From Cladosporium sp. IMV 00045 (Eukaryota; Ascomycota; Dothideomycetes; Cladosporiales; Cladosporiaceae): a stretch of DNA of 64,000 nt. Both the position numbers and the translations under genes were made by a program. How positions within the stretch are numbered: the first letter of the stretch is position 1; each line of letters begins with the position of its first letter. Below the pieces are notes generated by a model. That model was not told the DNA's origin. It saw only the letters and a list, made by a program, of their open reading frames with translations, and did no database searches. The DNA is taken from the NCBI GenBank assembly GCA_001931905.2, contig MSJI02000750.1, forward strand, positions 1-64,000, given 5' to 3'. This document shows, piece after piece, positions 31,045 to 41,076 of this stretch.

Positions 31045-32592
31045 CTAAAACTCGCCCCTCCTACTTTCATTCGCGGGCCCCAACGACCCTGCCCCCCAAA
31101 CACCAACCAGCCCCCAAAACCCGACTCTCCAACCCCTCACCAGTCCAGAAGCGCCCTGGCCCTTGCGAATCCTCACCATGCCCTTTGCATCCTTCGTCTT
31201 AGTCTCTCCCTCCGAGTACATGATACTGTAAACCGTGCCTCCGATGCCGTGATAAGGCGCCGGGTCGACGATGAGAGGCAGATCCTTGTCATTATCTTTG
31301 AGGTAGTTGACTTGAGAGCGGCGGACGAGGGTTTCGAGGGGGAGGCGAATGAAGAGTTCTGAGAGAGAAGTGCCGAAGGAGGCAAAGGACCAGAGGTTGG
31401 GCGAGCTTTCGGGCGCGATGTGGAATTGGCGGCGGAGGATTTGGGGGACGGAGGTGGAGAAGACTTGTGGCACGCTGTGGTAGAGGGCGGTGGGGAGCCA
31501 GAGTTTGCTCGGGATGAGGAGGGAGGGTAGGCGTTTGAGGTTGCTGAGGACGCCGCGGGGTGGGTGGGAGGCGGGGGTTACGATGAGGCGGGTGCGAACG
31601 AGGTCTAGGGGGGAAAGCAAGAGGCCGGATAAGCAGCTGGCCATGCCGATCACGATAAGACTTGCGAGAGGTGAAGGCGAGTCGGAGAGATCGAGACCGG
31701 TGGTGCCGGCGCCGGATGAGCTGGTGATGCCGGGAGTTAGGCCTCCATTTTCAGGGCCGCCGAGATCGGGAAGGCCGAACAGCGCCAGCAGAAGTGATCT
31801 CAGGAATGAATCTGTCGTCCTCAGGAGGATGGAGTACAAAAATGTACAGTTCGTAGCTCTCCACAGACCCACGGCACCTGAAGTCTCATAAAGCACAGAA
31901 ATGGCATGCATGATCGACTCGCCGCGCTTGAGAATAAGCTTGTATTCAGCCTCGGCATTATCCCGTCTAATGCGAGAATTGCGAGACGGTGTAGGCGTAG
32001 GATCCGGGGATGGCGAAGCAGAAGGCGGCGTCCGGCGTCGCTTCCTGGGAGACCGGCTTCGAGGCGCAGTCGATGTGAAGTAGTTCGGGATGTCATCGTC
32101 GCTCGCCTGCGAGCTTTCTTCATGATCCTCGTCGGTCTCGCTGAAAGACTCGTAAGATCTGTCTCTCCTCCGCGATCCTCCCTCGCGAGACGATCGACGC
32201 GGCGAAGTCTTTCTCTTTCTCGGCGTGGCCGCAATTATTGCACCTGGAGGCAGCGCGACTTGAAGGATGGTCTTGGCGACATCAAACGGCTGGGCCATCA
32301 AACAACTCGCGTAGCGCCAGGCGAGTGTATCCAGCAGAGTGCGAGTGCTTGTCCATGCCTCGCTGGCGGAGGTGCGAAGGTCGAGATCCAGGTCTGGGAG
32401 AAGTTCGCTCGCGTTGCTTTGGTAGGAAGATGGCGATGGGCGGGTGGGTCGCGACATGTTGTTGGAGGTCGAGCCGGACGCGTTGTTGGGCATGGCTCCT
32501 GGTGCAGGGCCGATGGAGGGTGGGACGTAGTATGGCCGCAGTGGGTTTGGCTCTCGCGAGGGCGTCATGGGGAATCGGTCATGGCCGGCCAT
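31045..32592 (-). CDS. UGO1: Mitochondrial fusion/transport protein UGO1
   Basis: A modified mitochondrial carrier protein of the outer membrane that links the fusion GTPases Fzo1 and Mgm1 in yeast. The 515-residue single-exon product has three degenerate carrier signatures: AQPFDVAKTILQV (about 100-112), LSPLDLVRTRLIV (about 325) and IRLPLETLVRRSQ (about 418). Between the first two lies a long basic, Ser/Arg-rich insert (RKRKTSPRRSSREGG and onward) with no carrier character. The N-terminus is Pro/Ser/Asn-rich. These features match ascomycete Ugo1 rather than a metabolite carrier. It is head to head with YAH1, another nuclear gene for a mitochondrial protein. Confidence 0.85.
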   Translation of the reverse strand: MAGHDRFPMTPSREPNPLRPYYVPPSIGPAPGAMPNNASGSTSNNMSRPTRPSPSSYQSNASELLPDLDLDLRTSASEAWTSTRTLLDTLAWRYASCLMAQPFDVAKTILQVALPPGAIIAATPRKRKTSPRRSSREGGSRRRDRSYESFSETDEDHEESSQASDDDIPNYFTSTAPRSRSPRKRRRTPPSASPSPDPTPTPSRNSRIRRDNAEAEYKLILKRGESIMHAISVLYETSGAVGLWRATNCTFLYSILLRTTDSFLRSLLLALFGLPDLGGPENGGLTPGITSSSGAGTTGLDLSDSPSPLASLIVIGMASCLSGLLLSPLDLVRTRLIVTPASHPPRGVLSNLKRLPSLLIPSKLWLPTALYHSVPQVFSTSVPQILRRQFHIAPESSPNLWSFASFGTSLSELFIRLPLETLVRRSQVNYLKDNDKDLPLIVDPAPYHGIGGTVYSIMYSEGETKTKDAKGMVRIRKGQGASGLVRGWRVGFWGLVGVWGAGSLGPANESRRGEF

Positions 32593-33033
32593 GATGGTGT
32601 TGTGAATCTGTCCAAGAGTCTACGTGACAGCACGTGACTGTGTGAGTGAAGATGATGATTGTGAGAGGGAGGATTTGATTGTTAGAGATTAAGCAAATAT
32701 TAGGGGAGGGTCGTGTAAGCTAGTGTGTTGACGTAGGACAGGGCAGGGCAGCAGCTTGAAGATGCCTCTGCTGTGTTTTGTGTGGAGAGAGAGAGACGCC
32801 GCGATGATGAGACAGGTCGACTTCAGTCAGTGCCACCCCCGAAAGCTCCGCCCGAGTGTCACCAGCGACATTTCACGTCTACTAAGCAAGAAAGTCGTCA
32901 AACCAGGCCACTGTCACTTATTACCATCACTCATTGCCCAACGAACGTCAACTCATAATACCGCATTGAAAACACTCAAATCATCTGGTCCATCTCACAC
33001 AGCAAGACATCTTTCACAAAAAAACCAAAAATC
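32593..33033. promoter_or_regulatory. Divergent UGO1/YAH1 promoter region
   Basis: 441 bp between the start codons of two genes for mitochondrial proteins. A CACGTGAC at 32631-32638, with TACGTGAC 10 bp to its left, matches the core recognised by bHLH factors such as Cbf1 (RTCACGTG read on the other strand). Whether it is used is not known. Confidence 0.45.
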
Positions 33034-33645
33034 ATGCCTGCAACACCTCGAATGGCCCTCAACGCCCTCTCAACCACCTGCACCCGCACTCTTCGCCCCT
33101 CCCTCTCCTCGCGAACAGGCCAATTCCTTCAATCCACTCTACGCGCCCAACACCACACATTCGCCACGAAAAAGACCCTCTCCCCCAGCTTCCGCCCTTC
33201 CACCCTGCCCACCACCCAGCAAACGAAAACACCCCGATCCGCCTTCTCCACCACCACCCCCGCACGCCACGGCCACCTCACGCCTCCCAAACCCGGCGAG
33301 GAGCGCCACGTGATCTTCGAGCTGAAAGACGGCACGCGCGTCGACATCGTGTGCGCCGACGGCGACAACCTGCTGGACATCGCGCAGGCGAACGACATCG
33401 AGATGGAGGGCGCGTGCGGCGGTTCGTGCGCCTGCTCCACTTGCCATGTCATTGTGGCGGAAGACACTATGTTCGACAAGATGGAGGAGCCGAGCGATGA
33501 CGAGAACGACATGTTGGATTTGGCGTTCGGCTTGACGGAGACTTCGAGGTTGGGATGTCAGGTTGTTATGAGTAAGGAGTTGGATGGGTTGGTTGTGAAG
33601 CTGCCGAGTATGACGAGGAATTTGCAGGCGAGCGATTTCAGTTAG
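33034..33645 (+). CDS. YAH1: Mitochondrial [2Fe-2S] ferredoxin (adrenodoxin type)
   Basis: A matrix ferredoxin that passes electrons from Arh1 to iron-sulfur cluster assembly, haem A and ubiquinone synthesis. The product has 203 residues. The first 80 or so are an Arg/Ser/Thr-rich presequence with no acidic residues, as expected for mitochondrial import. The ferredoxin fold follows: HVIFELKDGTRVDIVCADGD, then the cluster loop EGACGGSCACSTCHVIV (C-x5-C-x2-C), an acidic partner-binding segment EEPSDDENDMLDLA, and the fourth ligand in SRLGCQVVM. The end VVKLPSMTRN matches Yah1. No intron. Confidence 0.95.
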   Translation: MPATPRMALNALSTTCTRTLRPSLSSRTGQFLQSTLRAQHHTFATKKTLSPSFRPSTLPTTQQTKTPRSAFSTTTPARHGHLTPPKPGEERHVIFELKDGTRVDIVCADGDNLLDIAQANDIEMEGACGGSCACSTCHVIVAEDTMFDKMEEPSDDENDMLDLAFGLTETSRLGCQVVMSKELDGLVVKLPSMTRNLQASDFS

Positions 33646-34329
33646 GGGGTTGTTGGGAGGAAGATTTGAAGACAGGGAAGAAGAACCGAGGAAGAGATAT
33701 GGTAAGAAACATTTTTTCGCTTAGGGTATTCAACAGATTGCATGTGTCGGGAGATTGCTAGGCCCGACCGATTCGGAAACATGCTTAGAGAGCGGCCTGG
33801 GGGAGAAATATTGGGAGGCATGTCTGTATAGCGAGGCGTAACGGCAGAGCAACAACAAGAAAGTGTGTGAGTATAACATTGTACAACATAAATATTACCA
33901 GAATATCTACGCCACTCACGCCACTCCGAGCAAGAGAACCATTGAATCACCAGTCACGTATGAAGCACCTGGGTAAGAGGACCGGCTCCGAGCTGTGCTT
34001 ATTGCGCTTGTCATATGTAGCCACACAAACAAGATTGACTGGCTGAACAAAAGATGCATGGGCAGCTTCGCATACAGACCGTCGTCGAAACCCAGCTAGG
34101 GGACAGTGAAACCATTCATTCGGTCAATACCGATCCAATACCACGAGCGAGCGTCCAACTTTCAACCACCAGCATCAGATCCTGAGCAAACATACCACGC
34201 CCACCCAAGAACCAAAACCAAAAAATAAAAAAAACAACAATTCAGACATCTCCAAACCCCAAAACCTCAAAACCAAGCCCAGAAAATCGGACCATCCTTC
34301 CTAAACGCAGAATCAACATCCAACTCTCG
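33646..34329. other. Spacer between YAH1 and the IBR gene
   Basis: 3' flank of YAH1 and the upstream, A/C-rich leader of the next gene. No gene is seen. Confidence 0.5.
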
Positions 34330-35544
34330 ATGTCCACCACCCCACCGACCCTTCCCACCTCATCCCCCGAACCCCCCTCCTGCGTAACCTGCCTCCTCCC
34401 CCTTCCACCCACCCATCCCCACCTCCTAATCCAAACCTCCCCAATCTGTCACCCCTGCTTCCGCCACCTCTTCTCGCTCTCCCTCGCCGACGAAACCTCC
34501 CACCCGGCCTCCTGGGCCGGCCACCCCCTCTCCGCCCCTCGCTACGCACACATCCTCGGCCCAAATCTGCTGCGCGACTACGGAGCGAAGAGCGCCGAGT
34601 ACGCCGTGCCTGTGGGCGAGAGGGTATTTTGTAAGCAGACGGATTGGCCGAGGAGGAGGGAGGAGTGTGGGCGTTTCGTCGGAAGATTGCGGGTGGGAGA
34701 TGGGGAGGCAAGAGGGGGTTGTGTGAAGTGCGAGCAGTGTAAGTGGTACACGTGCCTGTGGTGTGAAGAGACGTTCAGCACGTCCGGCTCTGAAGGATCG
34801 AACGGGGGAAAGGTGGAGCTGGAGCACGAATGCGACGCTTCGCGCAAAGCGGAGCTGGAAGAAAGGCCTTTCAGGGGCTTGAAGAGGGGTGTGGAGTGGC
34901 AGCTCTGTCCTAACACGGAAGGATGCAAGAGGCGTGTCGAGTTGAGGGAGGGGTATAATCACGTGGTGTGCGCGTGCGGGACGCACTTCTGCTTCGTGTG
35001 TGGGGAGAGGGTGAGGGATGGGATGGGGCATTGGAGGGCTGAAGGGGGGTGTCCGAGGTTTGGGAGGAGGGGGGGTGAGAGGGCGATTTATGATGAGGAG
35101 GATGTGTGGGATGATAATGAGGTTGTGGAGGATGGGGAGAGGGCGAGGAGGGTGCAGGACGAGGAGGAGCGGGGGGAGGCGTTGAGGAGGGCGTTTGAGG
35201 TGCAGATGAGGATGGTGGATGAGGTTAGGAGGGATTTGATTAGGAGGGCGGCGGAGAGGGTGGGTGGTGTTGGAGAGGAGGGAGGGAGAGATGCGAGTGG
35301 TGAGGGGAGGCAGAGGCGGAGGAGGCGGAGGAGGCCGCGGGATTTCAGTGGGCAGGTTGACGGGCAGGCTGAAGAACGACATGTCCTGCGACGACGGGAG
35401 CATGAGGCACGGCGGCGAGACACTTCCAATGACTCCGGGGAGCGAGAGCCGCGCAGACGTCGAGGTCTTCGAGCGTTTCTACACGGCGCAATCGACGCTA
35501 CGAGACAGGTCTTGTTTGGAGGTCCGCCACCCACCCGCCATTGA
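34330..35544 (+). CDS. IBR-type zinc-binding protein (RBR ubiquitin ligase-like), 404 aa
   Basis: A cysteine-rich protein related to RING-IBR-RING ligases. The N-terminus has CVTCLLPLPPTHPHLLIQTS..CHPCFRHLF, resembling a zinc knuckle or half RING. A middle segment (CVKCEQCKWYTCLWCEETF) supplies more Cys pairs. The clearest module is the IBR/RING2-like stretch WQLCPNTEGCKRRVELREGY followed by VVCACGTHFCFVCGERV and a GHW..GGCPRFG tail (about residues 190-245). The C-terminal 150 residues are acidic, then very Arg-rich (RQRRRRRRRPRD) and probably disordered. A full canonical RING1 is not evident, so ligase activity is inference. Confidence 0.7.
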   Translation: MSTTPPTLPTSSPEPPSCVTCLLPLPPTHPHLLIQTSPICHPCFRHLFSLSLADETSHPASWAGHPLSAPRYAHILGPNLLRDYGAKSAEYAVPVGERVFCKQTDWPRRREECGRFVGRLRVGDGEARGGCVKCEQCKWYTCLWCEETFSTSGSEGSNGGKVELEHECDASRKAELEERPFRGLKRGVEWQLCPNTEGCKRRVELREGYNHVVCACGTHFCFVCGERVRDGMGHWRAEGGCPRFGRRGGERAIYDEEDVWDDNEVVEDGERARRVQDEEERGEALRRAFEVQMRMVDEVRRDLIRRAAERVGGVGEEGGRDASGEGRQRRRRRRRPRDFSGQVDGQAEERHVLRRREHEARRRDTSNDSGEREPRRRRGLRAFLHGAIDATRQVLFGGPPPTRH

Positions 35545-35737
35545 AGTCTTTTGAGGTTGCTGATAGTCTTGCATTATGAGGGCCTAAAATGTGAAACAGT
35601 GTAATCTTAGGAACACATCATCGTAGACTCGTCCTGTATTCTGATATGCAAGCTACTGTGGAGAGACACGTCTGGCGCCTCGTATGCATTTACCTAGTGC
35701 GATGCTGGAGATGACAGCTCAAAGACAGTGGGCTGCC

Positions 35738-36850
35738 TTACTTTGAGCGACCACCACCAATGTCCTGACCAAGCTGCGAATATATGTCAGTACCACTCAA
35801 ACCATCTCAACAAGACAACAAACTCACCCTGTAACCACCAATCTTCTCCCACTCAACCCTCTGCCTAGTAACGGGCAACTGTCTCCTCAAGCCCTTGAAG
35901 CTACCCTCAGCAAGCTGGACGAAAGCCCTGTTCAGCTCTTCCTGGAATTTGTTCTCCGCTTTGGCGATCTCCCTCACCACAGCATCAGCACCGCTGGCAT
36001 TCGCAGTCACCATGGCGCCGGGCACTGAAACGTCCTTGCTCGTGCTCATCCTGACATTGCCGTCTTCGTAGTAGTGCACGTCGACTTTGACGGAGCCGCT
36101 CAGGTTGCCGGAGGAGGGCGAGAGGGTGTAGGTGGAGCGCCAGCGGCCGTTCCAGAAGTTCTGAGGTGAGTACTTGTTCGCGACGAGAATGATGGCGAGG
36201 TCGGTGTCCGAGGACGTGGGGTAGATGCCGATGGTGGATGTGGGGAAGTGTTCAGCGGCGGCTTTGGAGAAGGACTTTTGGAGGGAGCGGATGAGGTCGG
36301 CGTTGGATGACTCGAGGGCGTGCTGTTGGGCACCGGATGCGGTCTGGGAGATTGTCAGGTTTGATGAAGGCATGATTGTTGGAGAAGTGGAGGGCGTACC
36401 TGCGAGGAGTGCTCGACCTGGAACGACGTCTGGTTCGCCGTGTCAAAGTATCGGTTGTCTCCTAACGAGTTGTGTTCGCTGACAATGACCTGAGATTGGT
36501 CAATACCTCCTACATCCTCACATTCGAGATCAGACTGCCTGCATACCGTCTCGCTGCTTCCAGGCAGCTTCACAGTAGCGTACTGCTCTTCATTGTACTT
36601 CCTGAACGCGGGCTCCAGGGACTGCAAGAGACTCGCATCGTTGCCAGCCAGGGCCTTGATATCTGCAAAGATCGATTTAATCACCTCGTCTTCCTACCCG
36701 TCGGCGACTCAGGACAACAAACCAGCTACGACATTGGAGAGCTGCATACGTCAGCTCGGATCTTGATCAACTGGGGAGGCCATTCCTACCAACCTCTCCC
36801 GGTGGCGCCGATTCGATGAACGAAGCGACGGTGGCTTGTTTGGAGGCCAT
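35738..36850 (-). CDS. CAP1: F-actin capping protein alpha subunit
   Basis: The alpha subunit of the CapZ heterodimer, which caps actin filament barbed ends. Six exons (36850-36794, 36741-36723, 36662-36547, 36489-36400, 36343-35828, 35773-35738) give 277 residues, the normal size. Exon 2 is only 19 nt and encodes LSNVVA. All joins preserve frame and conserved sequence: SFIESAPPGE, DIKALAGNDASLLQSLEPAF, KYNEEQYATVKLPG, VIVSEHNSLGDNRYFD. The family signatures ANKYSPQNFWNGRWRSTYTL, VDVHYYEDGNVRM and FKGLRRQLPVTRQRVEWEKI are present. The protein ends GYRLGQDIGGGRSK. Introns use GTTGGT, GTTTGT, GTATGC, GTACGC and GTGAGT donors with CAG acceptors. Confidence 0.95.
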
Positions 36851-37296
36851 GTTGGTTGTATATTCGTTTTTGGGGGTTTATCGTCAAGAGCTTCAAGGAA
36901 CAAGGCCAATCGTTAGGTGGGATGTTTGGTAGTGAGGTCTCCGAGGTTGTGGTGAACGGCAGGTATGCCGAGAAGTTCCCAAACATGCCTCAGGCTACAG
37001 TAGTTGGAGATATAAGGTATGTATCGATTATTGAAATAGTCAAAAAAATACGCCTGCGTGTTAGAACGAAAACTTACATGTAAGCAACAGCTCTAGTCAA
37101 GATATCGTAACGATCATACACCTCGTATTCCCGGCTATTTCCGACTATGTTCAACATACTGATGTACCAGCCATTCTGACCCAAGTGATAGACACAGCGC
37201 AATCAAGAACAAGAAGAGAAGAGAGAATAAAGAACGCCACAAGCACCTCGCTAATCAAATATCCCAAAACTTCAAACAACCCATCCCCAGTCAACA
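36851..37296. other. Spacer upstream of the capping-protein gene
   Basis: 446 bp between the CAP1 start codon and the 3' end of the next minus-strand gene. Nothing recognised. Confidence 0.5.
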
Positions 37297-39345
37297 CTAA
37301 CCAATACTCATCTTCATCAATCCATCATTAGTATCCACCATCCCCTGCAACCCCAACTTCTTCCCCCCAGGCTGCGACCCACTCCCCTGCCTCGACGAGC
37401 CAGCCTGATGCGAGCTCTGCGACGTGTCGCTATTAGCGCCTTGGTTCTGGGAGTCCTTCTTCTTCTCCGGCGGCTGGCCCCAAGAACCGTTCGAGTCGCG
37501 GTACGAAGGCGACTGTGTCAGCACCGGGCTGTTCTGCGTGCTCATGCCTGGCGATACCGCGCGGCGCTTGACGTACGCGATATCGTAGTCGTCGTCGCGT
37601 CGGCGCTTGAATTTGTTCAGGTGCATGTCGTCTGTCAGGCCGGAGGCGGCGGCTGTGGTGCTGTTGTTGCTGATTGTTGGTCCGAAGGCTTCCGAGGCGT
37701 CGGAGGCGGAGGATTGCGCGCGGCCGCGCATTTTCATGGAGAAGCCGGCTTCGGAGGGGAGGGGCGAGTCCATGTTGATGTCGGACATCATGCTGCTCCC
37801 TTGTCTGTTAAAGTTGGGAGGTGGCGGGGTGCGCATGGAGCTGTTCTTGTCAGTGGAGGTTCTTGACAATGATATGAAACATTGGTATACTCACGGGTCG
37901 AAGCGGTTCCAATAGCCCGTGCCGGCGCTGTTACGGTGTGCATGCAGCGCGAAATTCATGCCCAACCCTCGATCATTGTTGCTGATGTCCTGTTCCAAGT
38001 CTCGACCAAAGTCCTCTTGAGCAGCTTCGGGCACTGCGGGCAGCAGATTGGGCGATGATGCAGCGGTTGCAGTTTGAGGTCGATGTTTCGTAGGGTCGAG
38101 GTCTGGTGCCACGCTGGGCTCCCTTTCCCGCACTTGTCGTATGGTTTCTGACTCCCGCCTAATCTCAGTGTCCACTGGTTGCGACTCTTCTGTGAGGGCA
38201 GCCCTCACTCGAGCAAATCCTTTGGTTTTCGGCAACAGGTTGCCACGCCTCGTCACTGCTCGCCGTATCACGCCAGGAGTACCCGGAGCAGCACCTGATC
38301 CTTCATCTCCACTATCATTCCCGCTTGAGAGATTCAGTCCATCAGTACCCAGAGCAAGACTCTCCCGCCTGCTTCGAGTAGCTTTGTTCCACCCAAAGTA
38401 TCCGCCACCCGCTGACTCGATACTTCGCATAGGTGGTGGTGAGTGTGCTCGCGGTGAAGCCATCGAGCTGTACCCGCTGTTGCTGGCACTGCTCGAGTGT
38501 TTTCTGGATTTGTTGGTGCCTTTGCTGTGGAGTCGCGAGCGACGGATTGTTTTCATGAGGCTCTGCGCTGCGGGGGAGAAAGTAGGTCCGCTTGTCCAGG
38601 TCGAGCCGCCCGGGGTCAAGGGTCCGCTGAATGGTGTAGATGCTGTTGGATTCTGAAGCTTGTGCACTTGTGGTGTCGCAAAGATTGGATCGTCCTCATC
38701 ACCTGCCATGCTTGCGTCCTCGTCACTGTCACTGCTCTCGCTTTCACTCCCCAGCATATTTACACTGCCGACTGAGCTGCTGACAGTGCTGCGTTCAGGT
38801 GCTAGCGAGCCCCATGCGCCACTACCACCGAAAGCTGGTGACTCTAGCGCCATCGAGCCCATCGACATCTTTCGCCCGGGGATATTCATGGCTCTGTGTG
38901 CTGCAACTGGCGACGAGTCGGGCTCCCGCTGTTCTGCAAGGGTGGAGTGGTGCAAGTTTGTGGAAGCGCGGGAGAAGTCGAGCCCTCGTGAATGTCTAGG
39001 GAGTGACGTCGCGGGGCTTCCGGTCTGGCTTTGCGACTGCATATACGAATGGATGTTGGTTTGTTCCAGCCGCGGACTGAGAGGTCCTGTTCTTGAAAGC
39101 TGTGTCGGGCTGGGCATTTGCAGGCTCAGGCCACGAGACAGGAAATCGGGTCGCCGAGTGCTCTTCGGGGTGGAAGGTACGGCATTGTCGTCTTTACTTT
39201 CTCGCCGAAGCTTTTCGCGGATAGAGGGAGAAGGCGCGAGAGTCGTAGGAGGATCGGAGAGGCTTCGGTTCTTTGCTGGCGACTTAGAGGAGGGAGAATA
39301 TGCCTCTGAGGGCGGACCGGCAGTGTTGCCGACATGGTCCATCAT
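37297..39345 (-). CDS. Ser-rich, largely disordered protein, probably nuclear, 664 aa
   Basis: Two exons (39345-37895 and 37840-37297) with a 54-nt intron (GTGAGT..AACAG) give 664 residues. Function is not recognised. The sequence is Ser/Pro-rich with many SP/TP sites, typical of CDK/MAPK targets. It has an acidic patch (SESESSDSDEDASMAGDEDD). A conserved-looking core follows: QSLMKTIRRSRLHSKGTNKS, then KGFARVRAALTEESQPVDTE with IRRESETIRQVRE, then FKRRRDDDYDIAYVKRRAVS, a probable bipartite nuclear localisation signal. The C-terminus ends GLQGMVDTNDGLMKMSIG. A related pattern occurs across Pezizomycotina proteins annotated only as hypothetical. The reading frame stays open upstream of the chosen ATG for about 22 codons without another ATG. 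Confidence 0.75.
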
Positions 39346-40370
39346 GGAAAGCGCTGAATATGGTCGAGGCGTGGCTCGCGGTTCTTCTTGCGGTGCGGTG
39401 TGAATGTTGCTTGCTTAGATCAGGTTACGGACGCGTCGTAGATCGGATATGTCGGCATGGTATGAATTTCTTCATGAGCCGTGTGCTCAGGCCATTGTTA
39501 AGTAGAGTGGATTGCGATTTAGCTTGAGCACTTGGTAGCTGACCTTTAGTCGCTGCTGCTGGCTCAGAGTGAGGTCTGAGGTCGACTGACGTGCGTCTTT
39601 CGGTGCTCGACCTTACCCCACGCTCGGCGCTTCCATAGGGTCCATGTGCCGAAAGCTTCGTGGTATCAAATAGACTATACATACAGTATGTAGGTAAGGT
39701 AGATATCAACTTTTGCATTAATGGGGATCGTCTCCTAAAAGTTATAGATGCAAGTATTCTCGGATGTGGTCTTGCTGTTACTATTTGCCTGACTGCATTG
39801 TCTGGCCTTGTGCTCATGGACAGCAAAAATCAGGGATGCTAGCTCATAGCCTTCTCGCTTTGTGATGAACCAAGCGCAGCCAACCAAGTAACGCCGAAGA
39901 CACAAGAAACTATTCCTTGAACCCAAAGGAACTTAGAAAAGAAGAACAAGAACCTTGGCTCGTCTGTGTAATGTCACTTGGAAGAAGGAGTTCGGAGGCC
40001 GCAGATCTGCATGTTTGGTATCACAAAATATGCACATTCGCGTAGATACAGTTCTTCTTGTGCGCGCGCCGTACATAAAATGGAAGCTCGACCATTAAAT
40101 ATAAAATATGGGGTTAAACAGCTCTCGCAAATGAAATTGAGCCCGAGTAAGATCTCGTCGCAGCAGTCCTAGGTATTCCAGTATCCAAATCAAATAATCC
40201 AAATCCCAAGAACGCCTGCATCTCCAATAGCTCATGCCCTCCCATTGCTGCAGGTCTGTCGCAGCCTCCTGGGTCTTTGGGCGCGCTGGTAGCCTCGAAT
40301 TGTCCTTCTTCGGCTGTTTTCTCTTCTGGTTTCTTGAGTCGCACATATGGTGCAGCGTTAAGTGAACGCC
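39346..40370. other. Intergenic region
   Basis: Upstream region of the Ser-rich gene, containing pieces such as the 39425-39826 minus-strand frame with no family signal. No gene is supported. Confidence 0.45.
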
Positions 40371-40499
40371 TCACATCACCGTGCAAGGAATAGGAATGAT
40401 GCAACAGCTGCAATCGTCGCCGCACCAGCAGCCCTGCTTGACGGGGACTTTAGGGCCCTTGGTGTTGGAGGAGGTTGAAGAGGCGGTAGATGGCGGCAT
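40371..40499 (-). CDS. Small Cys-rich protein, 42 aa, metallothionein-like
   Basis: A short open frame reads MPPSTASSTSSNTKGPKVPV then KQGCWCGDDCSCCIIPIPC. The C-x-C-x4-C-x-C-C spacing with few hydrophobic residues before it is like small fungal metallothioneins, which bind Cu or Zn through Cys clusters. The last part (IIPIPCTVM) is not typical. A donor-like GTGATG near the stop could extend the protein by splicing. The evidence is the Cys pattern alone. Confidence 0.4.
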   Translation of the reverse strand: MPPSTASSTSSNTKGPKVPVKQGCWCGDDCSCCIIPIPCTVM

Positions 40500-41076
40500 G
40501 GTGATATAAATTGTCGCGACGGTGGGTGCTTGAGGGTCCTTGACAGTCCTGTGGGCTTGGGTTGGTGAGTGTGAGCACCTTGATGAGGAACGGTGTAAGA
40601 GGCGTACTGTTTTTTGCGGTAGGCTGTCGGGGTGTGAAGTGAGCTATGTGGTGTAGGTATTGATCCGAAGGACAGGTATAGTGTTACAGTGAGGTATTGT
40701 ATGCTTGCTGGTCGTAGGGAAGGCGCGAAGTTGTCGTCATCGTCACTGCGGCGCCGCCGTTTCATGCTCTCCGCGCAGCTAAAAAACGGCGCTAACGACT
40801 TATACGCCACTTTCCACCTTTCCATTTCTCACCCTCTGACTTCACACCTCTCTTCATCGAATATTGGTGGACGCATCTGCATAGTCTCAGCTACGCTCCG
40901 TCAAGCTGTCCTTCAACAGATCTAGACAGCCCAGAGCTGCATTGGAGCGGCAGGCTCCCTGAAATCACGCCTTGCAACGGCCGGGCGCCCCTCAGTTTCT
41001 GCTAACCTCGACTGTCGTCCATGTGAATACCTACTACCTGTGATCAGCGGCAACTGAATGCCGCCGCACTTCCATA
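40500..41076. other. Intergenic region upstream of the F-box-like gene
   Basis: About 580 bp. No gene or repeat is recognised. Confidence 0.45.

Noticed and set aside
34426..35403. 325-codon minus-strand open frame
   Set aside because: It is Pro/Leu-rich antisense of the IBR-type gene; the Cys pattern supports only the plus strand.
38660..39403. 247-codon plus-strand open frame
   Set aside because: It is the shadow of the Ser-rich minus-strand gene, caused by its codon composition.
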